The notes: generated by a model not told the origin, from the letters alone. 14,006 nucleotides of DNA from Pseudomonadota bacterium (GCA_023386135.1 JAEWKG010000219.1:1-14006); one strand, 5' to 3'; numbered from the stretch's first letter, positions 1 through 7,013 are shown. Translations and numbers: made by a program.

Positions 1-1
1 G

Positions 2-349
2 GTGCGCGAGGGCCGCGCGCACCGGATCGACCTGCCGGGGCAAATGTTCAGCCGCGTGCACGTGGCCGACATCGCGCAAGCGTGCATGCTGGCGCTGGGC
101 GCCGCACCGGGCGCGTACAACGTCGCCGACGACCTGCCGGCGAGCAATAACGCGGTGATCGAGCACGCCTGCCGGCTGCTCGGCATCGATCCGCCGCCGC
201 TGGTGTCGCTGGATGACGCCGGTCTCTCGTCGCAAGCGCGCGCGTTCTATGCCGAGAACCGCCGCGTCGCGAACCTGAAGGCCAAACGAGTGCTCGGCTG
301 GCGGCCGCGCTATCCAAGCTATCGCGAGGGGCTGGCGAGCCTGCTTTAA
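2..349 (+). CDS. SDR-family NAD(P)-dependent epimerase/oxidoreductase, C-terminal part (5' end outside window)
   Basis: The frame is open from the window edge, so only about the last 115 residues are visible and the true start lies upstream. The visible part reads like the C-terminal half of YeeZ-type extended short-chain dehydrogenases: a segment FSRVHVADIAQACMLAL (about residues 16-32), then YNVADDLPAS, then a C-terminal FYAENRRV...LGWRPRYPSYREGL block. These are the substrate-side motifs of NAD(P)-dependent sugar-nucleotide epimerase-like proteins. The Rossmann GxxGxxG motif and the Tyr-Lys catalytic pair are not in the window, so substrate and reaction cannot be given. The TAA stop (347-349) overlaps the stop of the convergent EamA gene within the palindrome TTAA. 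Family assignment is fairly sure; function is unknown. Confidence 0.8.
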   Translation: MREGRAHRIDLPGQMFSRVHVADIAQACMLALGAAPGAYNVADDLPASNNAVIEHACRLLGIDPPPLVSLDDAGLSSQARAFYAENRRVANLKAKRVLGWRPRYPSYREGLASLL

Positions 350-1254
350 ACCTGCCTCGCCCTCAGCGCGATGATCATGCCCGCGGTGCCGAGGGTCGCT
401 CCGGCCACTGCCAGCAACGACCACTCGTACCCCTCGACGAAGGTCGAGATGAACATCGCGATCACGATCACCAGCACCCCGTTGTAGGCCGCGCGGCCCG
501 GACCGATCGCGCGCACAATGCTCCAGTAGAGCGGGAAGGTGACCACCGACCCGGCCAGCGCCAGCCACGCGGTGCCCGCCCAGAACTCCGGCGCGCCCGG
601 CAGCACCGGCGGGCCCGCCAGCGCCCAGGCGAGCGCGGCGTCGATTAGCGTGCCGTAGAGCATCGAGAACGCCAGCAGCGTGATCATCGGCTGCGCGCGG
701 CCGGTCTCGGTCGCCTGGCCGACGTTGGCGATCGAGGCCGACATGAGCCCGCCCAGCGCCAGCGCCACGCCCAGCAGCACATTGCCTCCGAGCCGGGCGA
801 CGTGCGCCTCGTGCACCAGAAGCAGCGCGATGCCGGCGATCGCCACCGCGCTCCCCAATAGGAACCGCCGCGTCACCGGCTGCCCCAGCCACCACCGCGC
901 GAGCAGCGCGTTGGGCACCATCAGCATGCCGAACATCACCGCCACCACCCCGGAGGTCAGGTGCTGCTCCGCCCGGTAGACGAAGTTGAAGTTGCCGCAG
1001 AACTGGGTGAGCCCGAGCAGCAGTGCCAGCGCGTGCCCGCGCCCGCTCATGCCGAGCGGATTGCGCATCGCCAGCGCGACCACGAACATCGCCGGGGTGG
1101 CGAGGCCGAAGCGGTAGACGATCGACCAGCTCGGCGGGACGGCGTGGATCTGCCCGGTGATGACGTACCAGGTCGAACCCCAGATCAGCGCCACCAGCAC
1201 GAACGGCAGCGCGATCTGCGGACGGAGCAGCGCGTGCGGTTTCGCTTCGCTCAC
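346..1254 (-). CDS. EamA/DMT-family membrane transporter
   Basis: This is an inner-membrane protein of the drug/metabolite transporter (DMT, EamA) superfamily, probably an exporter of a small metabolite; the substrate cannot be read from sequence. The frame encodes about ten hydrophobic segments in two halves, beginning with the family-typical LVALIWGSTWYVI near the N-terminus and with another conserved block around NGVLVIVIAMFISTFVEG near the end. The reading frame opens at an ATG at 1308, but I choose the GTG at 1252-1254. That GTG forms a GTGA overlap with the stop of the upstream aldolase gene, and the 18 extra residues of the longer form are polar and lie wholly inside the neighbour. The resulting 302 residues fit the family. 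The 4-bp overlap implies translational coupling with the threonine aldolase-like gene, so the pair may be one operon, possibly for amino-acid export and degradation (inference). Confidence 0.88.
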   Translation of the reverse strand: MSEAKPHALLRPQIALPFVLVALIWGSTWYVITGQIHAVPPSWSIVYRFGLATPAMFVVALAMRNPLGMSGRGHALALLLGLTQFCGNFNFVYRAEQHLTSGVVAVMFGMLMVPNALLARWWLGQPVTRRFLLGSAVAIAGIALLLVHEAHVARLGGNVLLGVALALGGLMSASIANVGQATETGRAQPMITLLAFSMLYGTLIDAALAWALAGPPVLPGAPEFWAGTAWLALAGSVVTFPLYWSIVRAIGPGRAAYNGVLVIVIAMFISTFVEGYEWSLLAVAGATLGTAGMIIALRARQV

Positions 1255-2255
1255 AGTGCGGCGATGGCCCTGGCGAGCGCCTGTGCCGCCTCGGGCCTCG
1301 TGTTCCACGCGGTGACGAAGCGCGCGCCGTCGGCGCCCCAGTCATAGAACGCGAACCCCTGTGCGCGCAGAGCCTCGCGCTCGGCATCGGTGACGCGGAC
1401 GAACAGTTCGTTGGCCTCGACCGGGTGCATCAGGCGGCCACCGCACACGGCGGCGATCTCCGCCGCGGCGGCGTTGGCGGCGCGGGCGTTCTCCAGCCAC
1501 AGGTCGCCTTCGAGCATCGCGTGGAGCTGCGCGGCGAGATAGCGGCCCTTCGACTGCAGGTGCCCCGCGCGCTTGCGCCGCCAGCGGGCGAGCGTGGCTC
1601 GCTCGGGGTCGAAGAATACGATCGCCTCCGCGCTCATCGCCCCGTTCTTGATGCAACCGAAGCTCAGCGCGTCGCACGGGCCGGCGGCCTCGGCGGGCGA
1701 GCAGCCGAGGGAGGCGACGGCATTGGCGAAGCGCGCGCCGTCGACGTGGAAGCCGAGCCCGCGCTCCTGCGCCAGCGCACCGAGCGCGGTGAGCTCGGCG
1801 GGCTGGTACACCCGGCCGTACTCGCTCGCCTGGGTGACGCTGAGCGCATGCGGCTGGACCCAGTGCACGTCGGGGCGGATCGGATCGATCACCGCGCGCA
1901 CGTCGTCCGGCGTCAGCTTGGCACCATCGCCATCGGCGAGCAGCAGCTTGGCGCCGTGGAGGAAGAACCCCGGCGCGCCGCCCTCGTCGGCCTCGATATG
2001 CGCCTCGCGGTGGCACACCACCCCGCCGTGCGGCGGGCACAGCGTGGCGAGGGCGAGGCAGTTGGCGGCGGTCCCGGTGGCGACCCACAGCGCGTGCGCC
2101 TCGCGCCCGAACAGCGCGGAGAAGCGTTCGTCGAGCGCCTTCGACAGCGCATCGTTGTCGTAGGGCGGTTGCGCGTCGTCGGCGGCGCGCAGCGCCTCCC
2201 ACACGCGCGGGTGGACGGCGGCGGCGTTGTCGGACAGGAACTGGGCAATGCTCAT
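1251..2255 (-). CDS. Low-specificity L-threonine aldolase / beta-eliminating lyase family PLP enzyme
   Basis: This is a 334-residue fold-type I PLP enzyme of the threonine aldolase/aromatic beta-eliminating lyase family. Members cleave L-threonine or L-allo-threonine to glycine and acetaldehyde in the cytosol. Visible marks are YDNDALSKALDERFSALFG (32-50), the phosphate-binding loop TGTAAN (60-65), a histidine at 86 matching the PLP-stacking position, the HVDGARF motif (170-176) whose Asp contacts the PLP pyridine nitrogen, and FGCIKNG (199-205) with Lys203 as the likely Schiff-base lysine. The ATG start at 2255 has no clear Shine-Dalgarno. The gene is divergent from the GNAT gene across only 53 bp and coupled downstream to the EamA transporter. 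Exact substrate preference (L, allo or D) cannot be read from sequence. Confidence 0.9.
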   Translation of the reverse strand: MSIAQFLSDNAAAVHPRVWEALRAADDAQPPYDNDALSKALDERFSALFGREAHALWVATGTAANCLALATLCPPHGGVVCHREAHIEADEGGAPGFFLHGAKLLLADGDGAKLTPDDVRAVIDPIRPDVHWVQPHALSVTQASEYGRVYQPAELTALGALAQERGLGFHVDGARFANAVASLGCSPAEAAGPCDALSFGCIKNGAMSAEAIVFFDPERATLARWRRKRAGHLQSKGRYLAAQLHAMLEGDLWLENARAANAAAAEIAAVCGGRLMHPVEANELFVRVTDAEREALRAQGFAFYDWGADGARFVTAWNTRPEAAQALARAIAAL

Positions 2256-2308
2256 CGCGGAACGGCCCTAACGGCGCCCGCGTTGAGCGCAAGCAGGAGA
2301 CAGCGGCC

Positions 2309-2617
2309 ATGGCCATCGAAGGGATCGAGATCACGCATCGGGGCAGCGACGCGCGCGGCGAGTACCGCGCCGCGGTGCCCGGCAGCGACGCGGTGGGCCG
2401 GCTGACGTGGTTCGCCCGCGGCGACGCGCGGATCGCCGATCACACGCTGGTCCCGCCGGAGATCGGTGGTCGCGGAGTCGCCGCCGCGCTGGTCGACGCT
2501 CTGATCGCCGACGCCAGGAGCGAAGGCTTCAAGATCGTGCCCGCGTGCAGCTACATCGCCGCGCAGTTCAAGCGCCACCCCGAGTGGAGCGAATTGCTGG
2601 CCGATACCGATCGCTGA
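2309..2617 (+). CDS. Small GNAT-family N-acetyltransferase (COG2388-like)
   Basis: This is a 102-residue minimal GNAT-fold protein resembling the COG2388/NATD1 group of single-domain predicted acetyltransferases, which are much shorter than ordinary GNATs. The core block reads HTLVPPEIGGRGVAAALV (about 45-62), where GGRGVA is the acetyl-CoA pyrophosphate-binding Q/GxxGxG/A-type loop. It is followed by FKIVPACSYIAAQFKRHPEW (74-93), the conserved C-P-S-Y-x-x-F-hP-W signature of this group. The ATG start is well supported: AGGAGA at 2295-2300 lies 8 nt upstream. The gene is divergent from the threonine aldolase-like gene and followed by a strong hairpin (2626-2668). The acceptor substrate is unknown for most members, and no function beyond acetyl transfer should be assumed. 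Confidence 0.88.
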   Translation: MAIEGIEITHRGSDARGEYRAAVPGSDAVGRLTWFARGDARIADHTLVPPEIGGRGVAAALVDALIADARSEGFKIVPACSYIAAQFKRHPEWSELLADTDR

Positions 2618-2625
2618 TTCGCACT

Positions 2626-2668
2626 CCCAATCAGGCCCTCAAGTAGCGGAGCGGTAGGGCTGGTTGGG
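2626..2668 (+). terminator. Hairpin after the GNAT gene (possible terminator)
   Basis: A 13-bp stem with one bulged G pairs 2626-2639 (CCCAATCAGGCCCT) with 2656-2668 (AGGGCTGGTTGGG) around a 16-nt loop. One pair (2631/2663) is a G-U wobble in plus-strand RNA but an A-C mismatch in minus-strand RNA, so the fold favours the transcript of the GNAT gene. It begins 9 nt after that gene's stop. No T-tract follows on either strand (AAAACAAT on plus), so it is at best a non-canonical terminator or 3'-end stabiliser. It also lies just past the 3' end of the minus-strand tRNA. Confidence 0.4.
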
Positions 2669-2675
2669 AAAACAA

Positions 2676-2750
<75 letters not shown>

Positions 2751-2802
2751 GTTCCATCGAAGGGCCGCCCAGCGGGCCAAGGCCGGCATGGGAGCGGGGC
2801 GC

Positions 2803-2830
2803 GCCTTACAGCGCACCATTAGCTTGTCAA
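2803..2830 (-). promoter_or_regulatory. Candidate promoter of tRNA-Thr
   Basis: On the minus strand there is a perfect -35 hexamer TTGACA (2830-2825), a 16-nt spacer and a -10-like TAAGGC (2808-2803). The expected start point is about 45-50 nt before the mature tRNA 5' end, leaving a leader for RNase P to remove. The -35 box is exact; the -10 is weak against TATAAT but acceptable for alphaproteobacterial stable-RNA promoters. No other TTGACA sits this close to a gene in the window. Confidence 0.5.
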
Positions 2831-2859
2831 TCATTTCCGGCCCCGGCAAGCGTCTGCGG

Positions 2860-3000
2860 GTGACGGACGCCAAGCCAACTCGCGAAGAACGCCTTGCCGC
2901 CAAGCTGCGCGAGAACCTGCGGCTGCGAAAGGCTCAGGCGCGAGCGATGAAAACCGAGGCTGGCAACGCCGAACTTTCCAAGCCGGAAGGCGACCGCTAG
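2860..3000 (+). CDS. Small basic conserved hypothetical protein (about 46 aa)
   Basis: A short plus-strand frame encodes a highly charged peptide with the core TREERLAAKLRENLRLRKAQ, predicted helical and rich in Arg/Lys, with no membrane segment or cysteine. I recall similar roughly 50-residue proteins with an EERLAAKLRENLRRRKAQAR-type core in sphingomonads, where they are uncharacterised. The start is uncertain. The frame stays open upstream (ATG at 2788, TTG at 2824), but the GTG at 2860 begins exactly where the conserved part starts and avoids reading through the tRNA-Thr promoter region. No good Shine-Dalgarno is visible for any choice. It ends 36 bp before gpmA and could be co-transcribed with it. 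Function is unknown; that it is a real gene rests on the recalled conservation. Confidence 0.55.
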   Translation: MTDAKPTREERLAAKLRENLRLRKAQARAMKTEAGNAELSKPEGDR

Positions 3001-3036
3001 GGGCAGGCGCTCCGTTCACTCGCGGGAGCGCATGTC

Positions 3037-3723
3037 TTGCCCACGCTGATCCTGGTCCGTCACGGCCAGAGCCAATGGAACCTGGAAAACCGCTTCACCG
3101 GCTGGTGGGACGTCGACCTGACCGAGCGGGGCGTGGCCGAGGCCGCCGCCGCGGGCACGCTGCTGGCCGATAAAGGCGTGCTGCCGACAGTCGCGTTCAC
3201 CTCGCTGCAGACCCGCGCGATCAAGACGCTGCACCTCGCGCTCGAAGCGTGTGGGCGGTTGTGGATTCCGGAGACCAAGGACTGGCGGCTTAACGAGCGG
3301 CACTATGGCGGGCTCACCGGGCTCGACAAGCAGCAGACCCGCGACAAGCACGGCGACGAGCAGGTCCACATCTGGCGCCGCAGCTTCGACGTGCCGCCGC
3401 CCGACATGGACGAAGGCAGCGAGTTCGATCTCACCAGGGACCCGCGCTACGCCGGGATCGAGGTGCCGCGCACCGAAAGCCTCAAGCTCACCATCGATCG
3501 CGTGCTGCCCTACTGGGAGCGCGCGATCTTGCCGCAGCTCACCCGCGGCGAGACGGTGATCGTCAGCGCGCACGGCAACAGCTTGCGCGCGCTGGTCAAG
3601 CACCTGTCGAGCATCTCCGATGCGGACATCACGGGGCTGGAGATTCCCACCGGCCAGCCGATCGTCTATCACTTCGACGACAACATGACGCCGGGCGAAC
3701 GGCGTTATCTCAAGGACTTGTGA
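3037..3723 (+). CDS. gpmA: 2,3-bisphosphoglycerate-dependent phosphoglycerate mutase
   Basis: This cytosolic glycolytic/gluconeogenic enzyme interconverts 3- and 2-phosphoglycerate through a phosphohistidine intermediate. The 228-residue product starts with LILVRHGQSQWN (4-15), with His9 as the phospho-acceptor in the RHG motif. It has Arg60, the LNERHYGGLTG block (85-95) carrying acid Glu87, and the second catalytic histidine His179 in SAHGNS. The family form of about 228 residues lacks the C-terminal tail of the 250-residue E. coli enzyme. The start is TTG at 3037: no ATG or GTG is in frame, the protein aligns from MPTLILVRHG, and GGGAG at 3023-3027 is well placed. The nearby ATG at 3032 is out of frame and stops after five codons. 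It heads the operon with purE, whose start lies right behind its stop. Confidence 0.96.
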   Translation: MPTLILVRHGQSQWNLENRFTGWWDVDLTERGVAEAAAAGTLLADKGVLPTVAFTSLQTRAIKTLHLALEACGRLWIPETKDWRLNERHYGGLTGLDKQQTRDKHGDEQVHIWRRSFDVPPPDMDEGSEFDLTRDPRYAGIEVPRTESLKLTIDRVLPYWERAILPQLTRGETVIVSAHGNSLRALVKHLSSISDADITGLEIPTGQPIVYHFDDNMTPGERRYLKDL

Positions 3724-3728
3724 CGCCG

Positions 3729-4220
3729 ATGGCCGATGTCGCGCCCGTGGTAGCCATCGTGATGGGGAGCCAGTCCGACTGGCAGACCATGCGCTGTGCC
3801 GCTGAGGTGCTGGGCGAGCTCGGCGTCAGCTACGAGACGCGCATCGTCTCCGCCCACCGCACCCCCGACCGGCTGCACCAGTTCGGCAAGAGCGCGCATG
3901 AGGCGGGGTTCAAGGTGATCGTCGCGGGCGCCGGTGGGGCGGCGCACCTGCCGGGGATGCTCGCGGCGCTGACACACCTGCCGGTGCTGGGCGTGCCGGT
4001 GAAATCGAAGGCACTGAAGGGCCTCGATAGCCTGCTGTCGATCGTCCAGATGCCCGCCGGGGTGCCGACCGGGACGCTTGCGATCGGCGAGCCGGGGGCG
4101 ACCAACGCGGGCCTCCTCGCCGCGGCGATCCTCGCGCTGGCCGATCCCGCGCTGTCGCAGCGGCTGCAGGACTGGCGCGCCGCCCGCACCGCGGCGGTGG
4201 CGGACACGCCGGAGGACTGA
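3729..4220 (+). CDS. purE: N5-carboxyaminoimidazole ribonucleotide mutase
   Basis: Class I PurE rearranges N5-CAIR to CAIR in de novo purine synthesis, working directly after PurK. The 163-residue product shows MGSQSDW (12-18), SAHRTP (41-46) with catalytic His43, GAGGAAHLPGM (67-77), PVLGVP and SIVQMPAGVPTGTL (104-117), all diagnostic. Start choice: a GTG at 3720 would form a GTGA overlap with the gpmA stop, but AAGGA at 3712-3716 is then only 3 nt away. The ATG at 3729 gives a spacing of 12 nt and the usual N-terminus, so I prefer it. The neighbour purK overlaps by one base (TGATG), the conserved purEK arrangement. A separate PurK confirms the two-step bacterial route rather than the one-step AIR carboxylase route. 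Confidence 0.96.
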   Translation: MADVAPVVAIVMGSQSDWQTMRCAAEVLGELGVSYETRIVSAHRTPDRLHQFGKSAHEAGFKVIVAGAGGAAHLPGMLAALTHLPVLGVPVKSKALKGLDSLLSIVQMPAGVPTGTLAIGEPGATNAGLLAAAILALADPALSQRLQDWRAARTAAVADTPED

Positions 4221-5269
4221 TGCTGGCACCGGGGGGAACGATCGGCATCCTGGGCGGCGGCCAGCTCGGCCGCATGCTGGCGATGGCCGCCGCGCAGCTC
4301 GGCTACCGCACGCACATCTACACACCCGAGCGCGACAGCGTCGCCGCCGAGGTGGCGGCCGAGGCAACCATCGCGCCGTTCACCGACCCGCTGGCGCTGG
4401 CTCGGTTCGCCGACGCGTGCGACGTGCTGACCTTCGAGTTCGAGAACATCCCGACCGGCCAGCTCGCTTTCCTCGCCGAGCGGCTGGCGCCGAGCTTGCG
4501 CGCGCTCGAAACGGCGCAGGACAGGGTTAAGGAGAAGCGCTTCGCCGAGAGCGTCGGTGGACGACCCGCACCGTTCGCGCCGGTCGAATCGGCGGATGAT
4601 CTGCTGCGCGCGGTGGAACGGATCGGCGCCCCCGGCATCCTCAAGACCGCGCGCGACGGGTACGACGGCAAGGGTCAGTGGCGCATCGAATCCGCCCGCG
4701 ACGCCGAGGCGATCCGCCTGCCGCACACCACTTGCGTCTACGAAGGCTTCGTCCAGTTCGAGGCGGAGTTCTCCGTCATCCTGGTGCGCGGGATCGATGG
4801 CGAGGTGCGGTTCTGGGATTCGCCGGAGAACCGCCACGTCGATGGCATCCTGTCGCAGTCGCTGCTCCCTGCGGGCGGGGCGATTGGCGGCCAAGTCGAA
4901 CCCGCCCGCGCGCTCGCCAAGCAGATCGCCGATGGTCTCGGCTATGTCGGTGTTTTGACTTGCGAATTCTTCGCCACCGCCCAGGACCCGGTGTTCAACG
5001 AGATGGCGCCGCGGGTGCACAACTCGGGGCACTGGACGATCGAGGGCGCGGCGACGAGCCAGTTCGAAAACCACATTCGCGCCATCACCGGGCTGCCGCT
5101 GGGCGACACCGCGACCACCGCGCGCCGGGTGGAGATGGACAACCTGATCGGCGACGCGGCGCTCTCGGCGCAAGGCTTGCTGGCCGACCCGGCGGCGCAC
5201 TTGCACCTCTACGGCAAGCAGGTGCGCGAGGGGCGCAAGATGGGTCATGTGACGCGCGTATGGCGTTGA
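4220..5269 (+). CDS. purK: N5-carboxyaminoimidazole ribonucleotide synthase
   Basis: This ATP-grasp enzyme makes N5-CAIR from AIR, bicarbonate and ATP, feeding PurE. The 349 residues contain the N-terminal nucleotide-binding turn GILGGGQLGRML (9-20), the FEFENIP block (72-78), the ATP-grasp lysine/glycine loop LKTARDGYDGKGQW (141-154), VYEGFVQFEAEFSV (173-186), and the metal-binding and family-signature run NEMAPRVHNSGHW (260-272) followed by SQFENHIRAITGLP. ATG 4220 overlaps the purE TGA by one base and has GGAGG at 4211-4215 just upstream. Its 3' end overlaps the folA start by 10 bp. Length and motifs are complete; nothing is missing. Confidence 0.97.
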   Translation: MLAPGGTIGILGGGQLGRMLAMAAAQLGYRTHIYTPERDSVAAEVAAEATIAPFTDPLALARFADACDVLTFEFENIPTGQLAFLAERLAPSLRALETAQDRVKEKRFAESVGGRPAPFAPVESADDLLRAVERIGAPGILKTARDGYDGKGQWRIESARDAEAIRLPHTTCVYEGFVQFEAEFSVILVRGIDGEVRFWDSPENRHVDGILSQSLLPAGGAIGGQVEPARALAKQIADGLGYVGVLTCEFFATAQDPVFNEMAPRVHNSGHWTIEGAATSQFENHIRAITGLPLGDTATTARRVEMDNLIGDAALSAQGLLADPAAHLHLYGKQVREGRKMGHVTRVWR

Positions 5270-5769
5270 ATATCGTGGCAATTCTCGCCCGCGCCGACAA
5301 TGGCGTGATCGGCCGCGACGGCGGGTTGCCGTGGCGGATTTCGGCCGATCTCAAGCGGTTCAAGGCGCTCACCCAGGGCACCGCGATGATCATGGGGCGC
5401 AAGACGTTCGACAGCCTCGGCCGGCTGCTGCCGGGGCGGCGGCATATCGTGCTGACCCGCGATTGCAACTGGAGTGCAAGCGGGGTGGAAGTCGCGCACG
5501 ACATCAATGAAGCGCTTGATCTGGCGCTGAACACCTCCCCTAACACCACTGTTTCGGTGATCGGGGGTTCCGACGTGTTCCGCCTGCTGCTGCCGCACAC
5601 CACGCGGATCGAACTGACCGAGGTGCACGGCGACATCGCAGGCGACACCTTCGTCCCGCCCTTCGGTCCCGAATGGCGCGAGGTCGCGCGTGAAGATCAC
5701 GCCGCCGACGGCGATACTCCGGCCTATTCTTTCGTCACTCTCGAGCGTTTTGGGGAGCGCACGCCATGA
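5260..5769 (+). CDS. folA: Dihydrofolate reductase
   Basis: This enzyme performs NADPH-dependent reduction of dihydrofolate to tetrahydrofolate, supplying the one-carbon carrier used by purine and thymidylate synthesis. The 169-residue product carries IVAILARADNGVIG (5-18), LPWRISADLKRFK (23-35) with active-site Asp30, MGRKTFDSLGRLLPGR (45-60), the NADPH-binding VIGGSDVF (100-107), and a C-terminal FVTLERF strand. The frame runs open far upstream inside purK, but ATG 5260 is the right start because the family N-terminus MxxNIVAILA begins there. It therefore overlaps purK by 10 bp and ends in an ATGA overlap with the dipeptidase gene. Tight coupling with purEK makes metabolic sense, since GART and AICAR transformylase use the formyl-THF pool. 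Confidence 0.96.
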   Translation: MALNIVAILARADNGVIGRDGGLPWRISADLKRFKALTQGTAMIMGRKTFDSLGRLLPGRRHIVLTRDCNWSASGVEVAHDINEALDLALNTSPNTTVSVIGGSDVFRLLLPHTTRIELTEVHGDIAGDTFVPPFGPEWREVAREDHAADGDTPAYSFVTLERFGERTP

Positions 5770-6986
5770 AGAAGTTCGTCTGGGGCCTGATCGTGCTGCT
5801 GCTGGTGGCGCTGGTCGGGTTCTTCGCGCTCGGCCCGGGAATCGTCGCGCGGTCGATGAACAAGATCGACGGGCAGCCGCTGATCCCGGTCAGCGAGCAT
5901 GCCAAGGCGCTGCACAAGACGCTGACCATCGTCGACCTCCACTCCGACACGCTTATGTGGAAGCGCAGCCTGTTGTCGGATAACAAGGGCGGGCACGAAG
6001 ACTTGGGCCGGCTCGAGCACGGCAACGTCGCGCTGCAGGTGTTCTCCAGCGTGTCGAAGACGCCCAAGGGCCAGAACTACGACGCCAACGGCGCCGACAC
6101 CGACAACATCACCCTGCTGACGATCGCACAGCTCCAGCCGGTGCGGACGTGGGGCTCGCTGCTGGAGCGCTCGCTGTGGCACGCCGAGAAGCTCAAGCGC
6201 GCGGTCGCCAAGGCGGGCGGGCGGCTGGAACAGGTGACGGATGAAGATACGCTCGCCAAGCTCCTCCGCGACCGGACGGGCGCAAAGAGGCCGGTCGGCG
6301 CGATGCTCAGCATCGAAGGGTTACAGGATCTCGAAGGTGATCTCGATAACCTGAACGTGCTGCGCCGCGCCGGCTTCCGCGTGGCGAGTTTGACTCACTT
6401 CTTCGACAACGATCTCGCGGGATCGATGCACGGGCTGAAGAAGGGCGGACTGACCGAGAAGGGACGACAAGCAATTCGGCGAATGGAAGAGCTCGGCATG
6501 ATCGTCGATGTCGCGCACTGCAGTCACGCCTGCGTGGCGGACATCCTGAAGGAGGCGCGGCGGCCGGTGGTCTCCAGTCACGGCGGGGTGCAGGCGACCT
6601 GCAAGGTCAACCGCAACCTCACCGACGAGGAGATTCGCGGCGTGGCGAAGACCGGCGGTGTGGTCGGGATCGGCTACTGGGATGCGGCGGTGTGCGGCAC
6701 CTCGCCCCGCGATACCGCGCGCGCGATGAAGCACGTGCGCGACCTCGTGGGGATCGACTACGTCGCGCTCGGCAGTGATTACGACGGGGCGACGACAGTT
6801 CGATTCGACACCAGCCAGCTCACCCAGGTCACCCAGGCTCTGCTCGATGAGGGATTCACCGAAGACGACATCCGCAAGGCTATGGGCCTCAACGCGCTGC
6901 GGGTGATCCGGTCGGGCATCCTCCCCCTCGGGGGAGGGGGACCAGCGGCGAAGCCGGTGGTGGAGGGGCCCGCGCCGAAGTCATGA
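5766..6986 (+). CDS. Membrane-anchored dipeptidase, peptidase family M19 (renal dipeptidase-like)
   Basis: This is a 406-residue zinc peptidase of family M19, which hydrolyses dipeptides (D- or L-amino acid C-terminal residue, depending on the member). A hydrophobic segment at about 4-24 (VWGLIVLLLVALVGFFALG) acts as an uncleaved signal anchor or signal peptide, so the enzyme should face the periplasm. Metal-site marks are the DLHSDT motif (57-62; His59, Asp61), Glu184 in SIEGLQ, His251 in DVAHCS, His272 in SSHGG, and Asp338 in LGSDYDG. ATG 5766 overlaps the folA stop (ATGA). The conserved part ends near residue 384. The last 22 residues, including LPLGGGGPAAKP, are encoded by a REP-like hairpin unit (6918-6969) and are low-complexity, so the native C-terminus may have been replaced. 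Confidence 0.93.
   Translation: MKKFVWGLIVLLLVALVGFFALGPGIVARSMNKIDGQPLIPVSEHAKALHKTLTIVDLHSDTLMWKRSLLSDNKGGHEDLGRLEHGNVALQVFSSVSKTPKGQNYDANGADTDNITLLTIAQLQPVRTWGSLLERSLWHAEKLKRAVAKAGGRLEQVTDEDTLAKLLRDRTGAKRPVGAMLSIEGLQDLEGDLDNLNVLRRAGFRVASLTHFFDNDLAGSMHGLKKGGLTEKGRQAIRRMEELGMIVDVAHCSHACVADILKEARRPVVSSHGGVQATCKVNRNLTDEEIRGVAKTGGVVGIGYWDAAVCGTSPRDTARAMKHVRDLVGIDYVALGSDYDGATTVRFDTSQLTQVTQALLDEGFTEDDIRKAMGLNALRVIRSGILPLGGGGPAAKPVVEGPAPKS
6918..6969 (+). repeat. REP-like double-hairpin unit A (inside the dipeptidase 3' end)
   Basis: A 52-bp unit reads ATCCTCCCC...GGAGGGGGACCAGC...GGTGGTGGAGGGGC. It contains hairpin 1, CCTCCCC-CTCG-GGGGAGG (7 bp), and hairpin 2, ACCAGCGGC-GAA-GCCGGTGGT (9 positions, one mismatch). 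It matches the reverse complement of unit B (7014-7062) nearly throughout. Differences fall in the loops and as two small insertions that keep hairpin 2 folded. I recall this CCCCTCCACCAGC/GGTCCCCCTCCCC type of sequence as a frequent intergenic repeat in sphingomonads. Here it is read in frame as the final 22 codons of the upstream gene, together with the bases after it. Confidence 0.8.
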
Positions 6987-7013
6987 CCGCTCGCTGTTGC
7001 GTGCTCCGCGGGT

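Noticed and set aside
1425..2405. A 326-codon plus-strand frame opposite the threonine aldolase-like gene
   Set aside because: It is a shadow of the minus-strand PLP enzyme and runs on into the GNAT gene in the wrong frame; no domain is visible.
3830..5281. A 483-codon minus-strand open frame across purE-purK
   Set aside because: It is antisense to two unmistakable enzymes, with biased composition and no recognisable motif; the high GC content makes such long shadow frames common.
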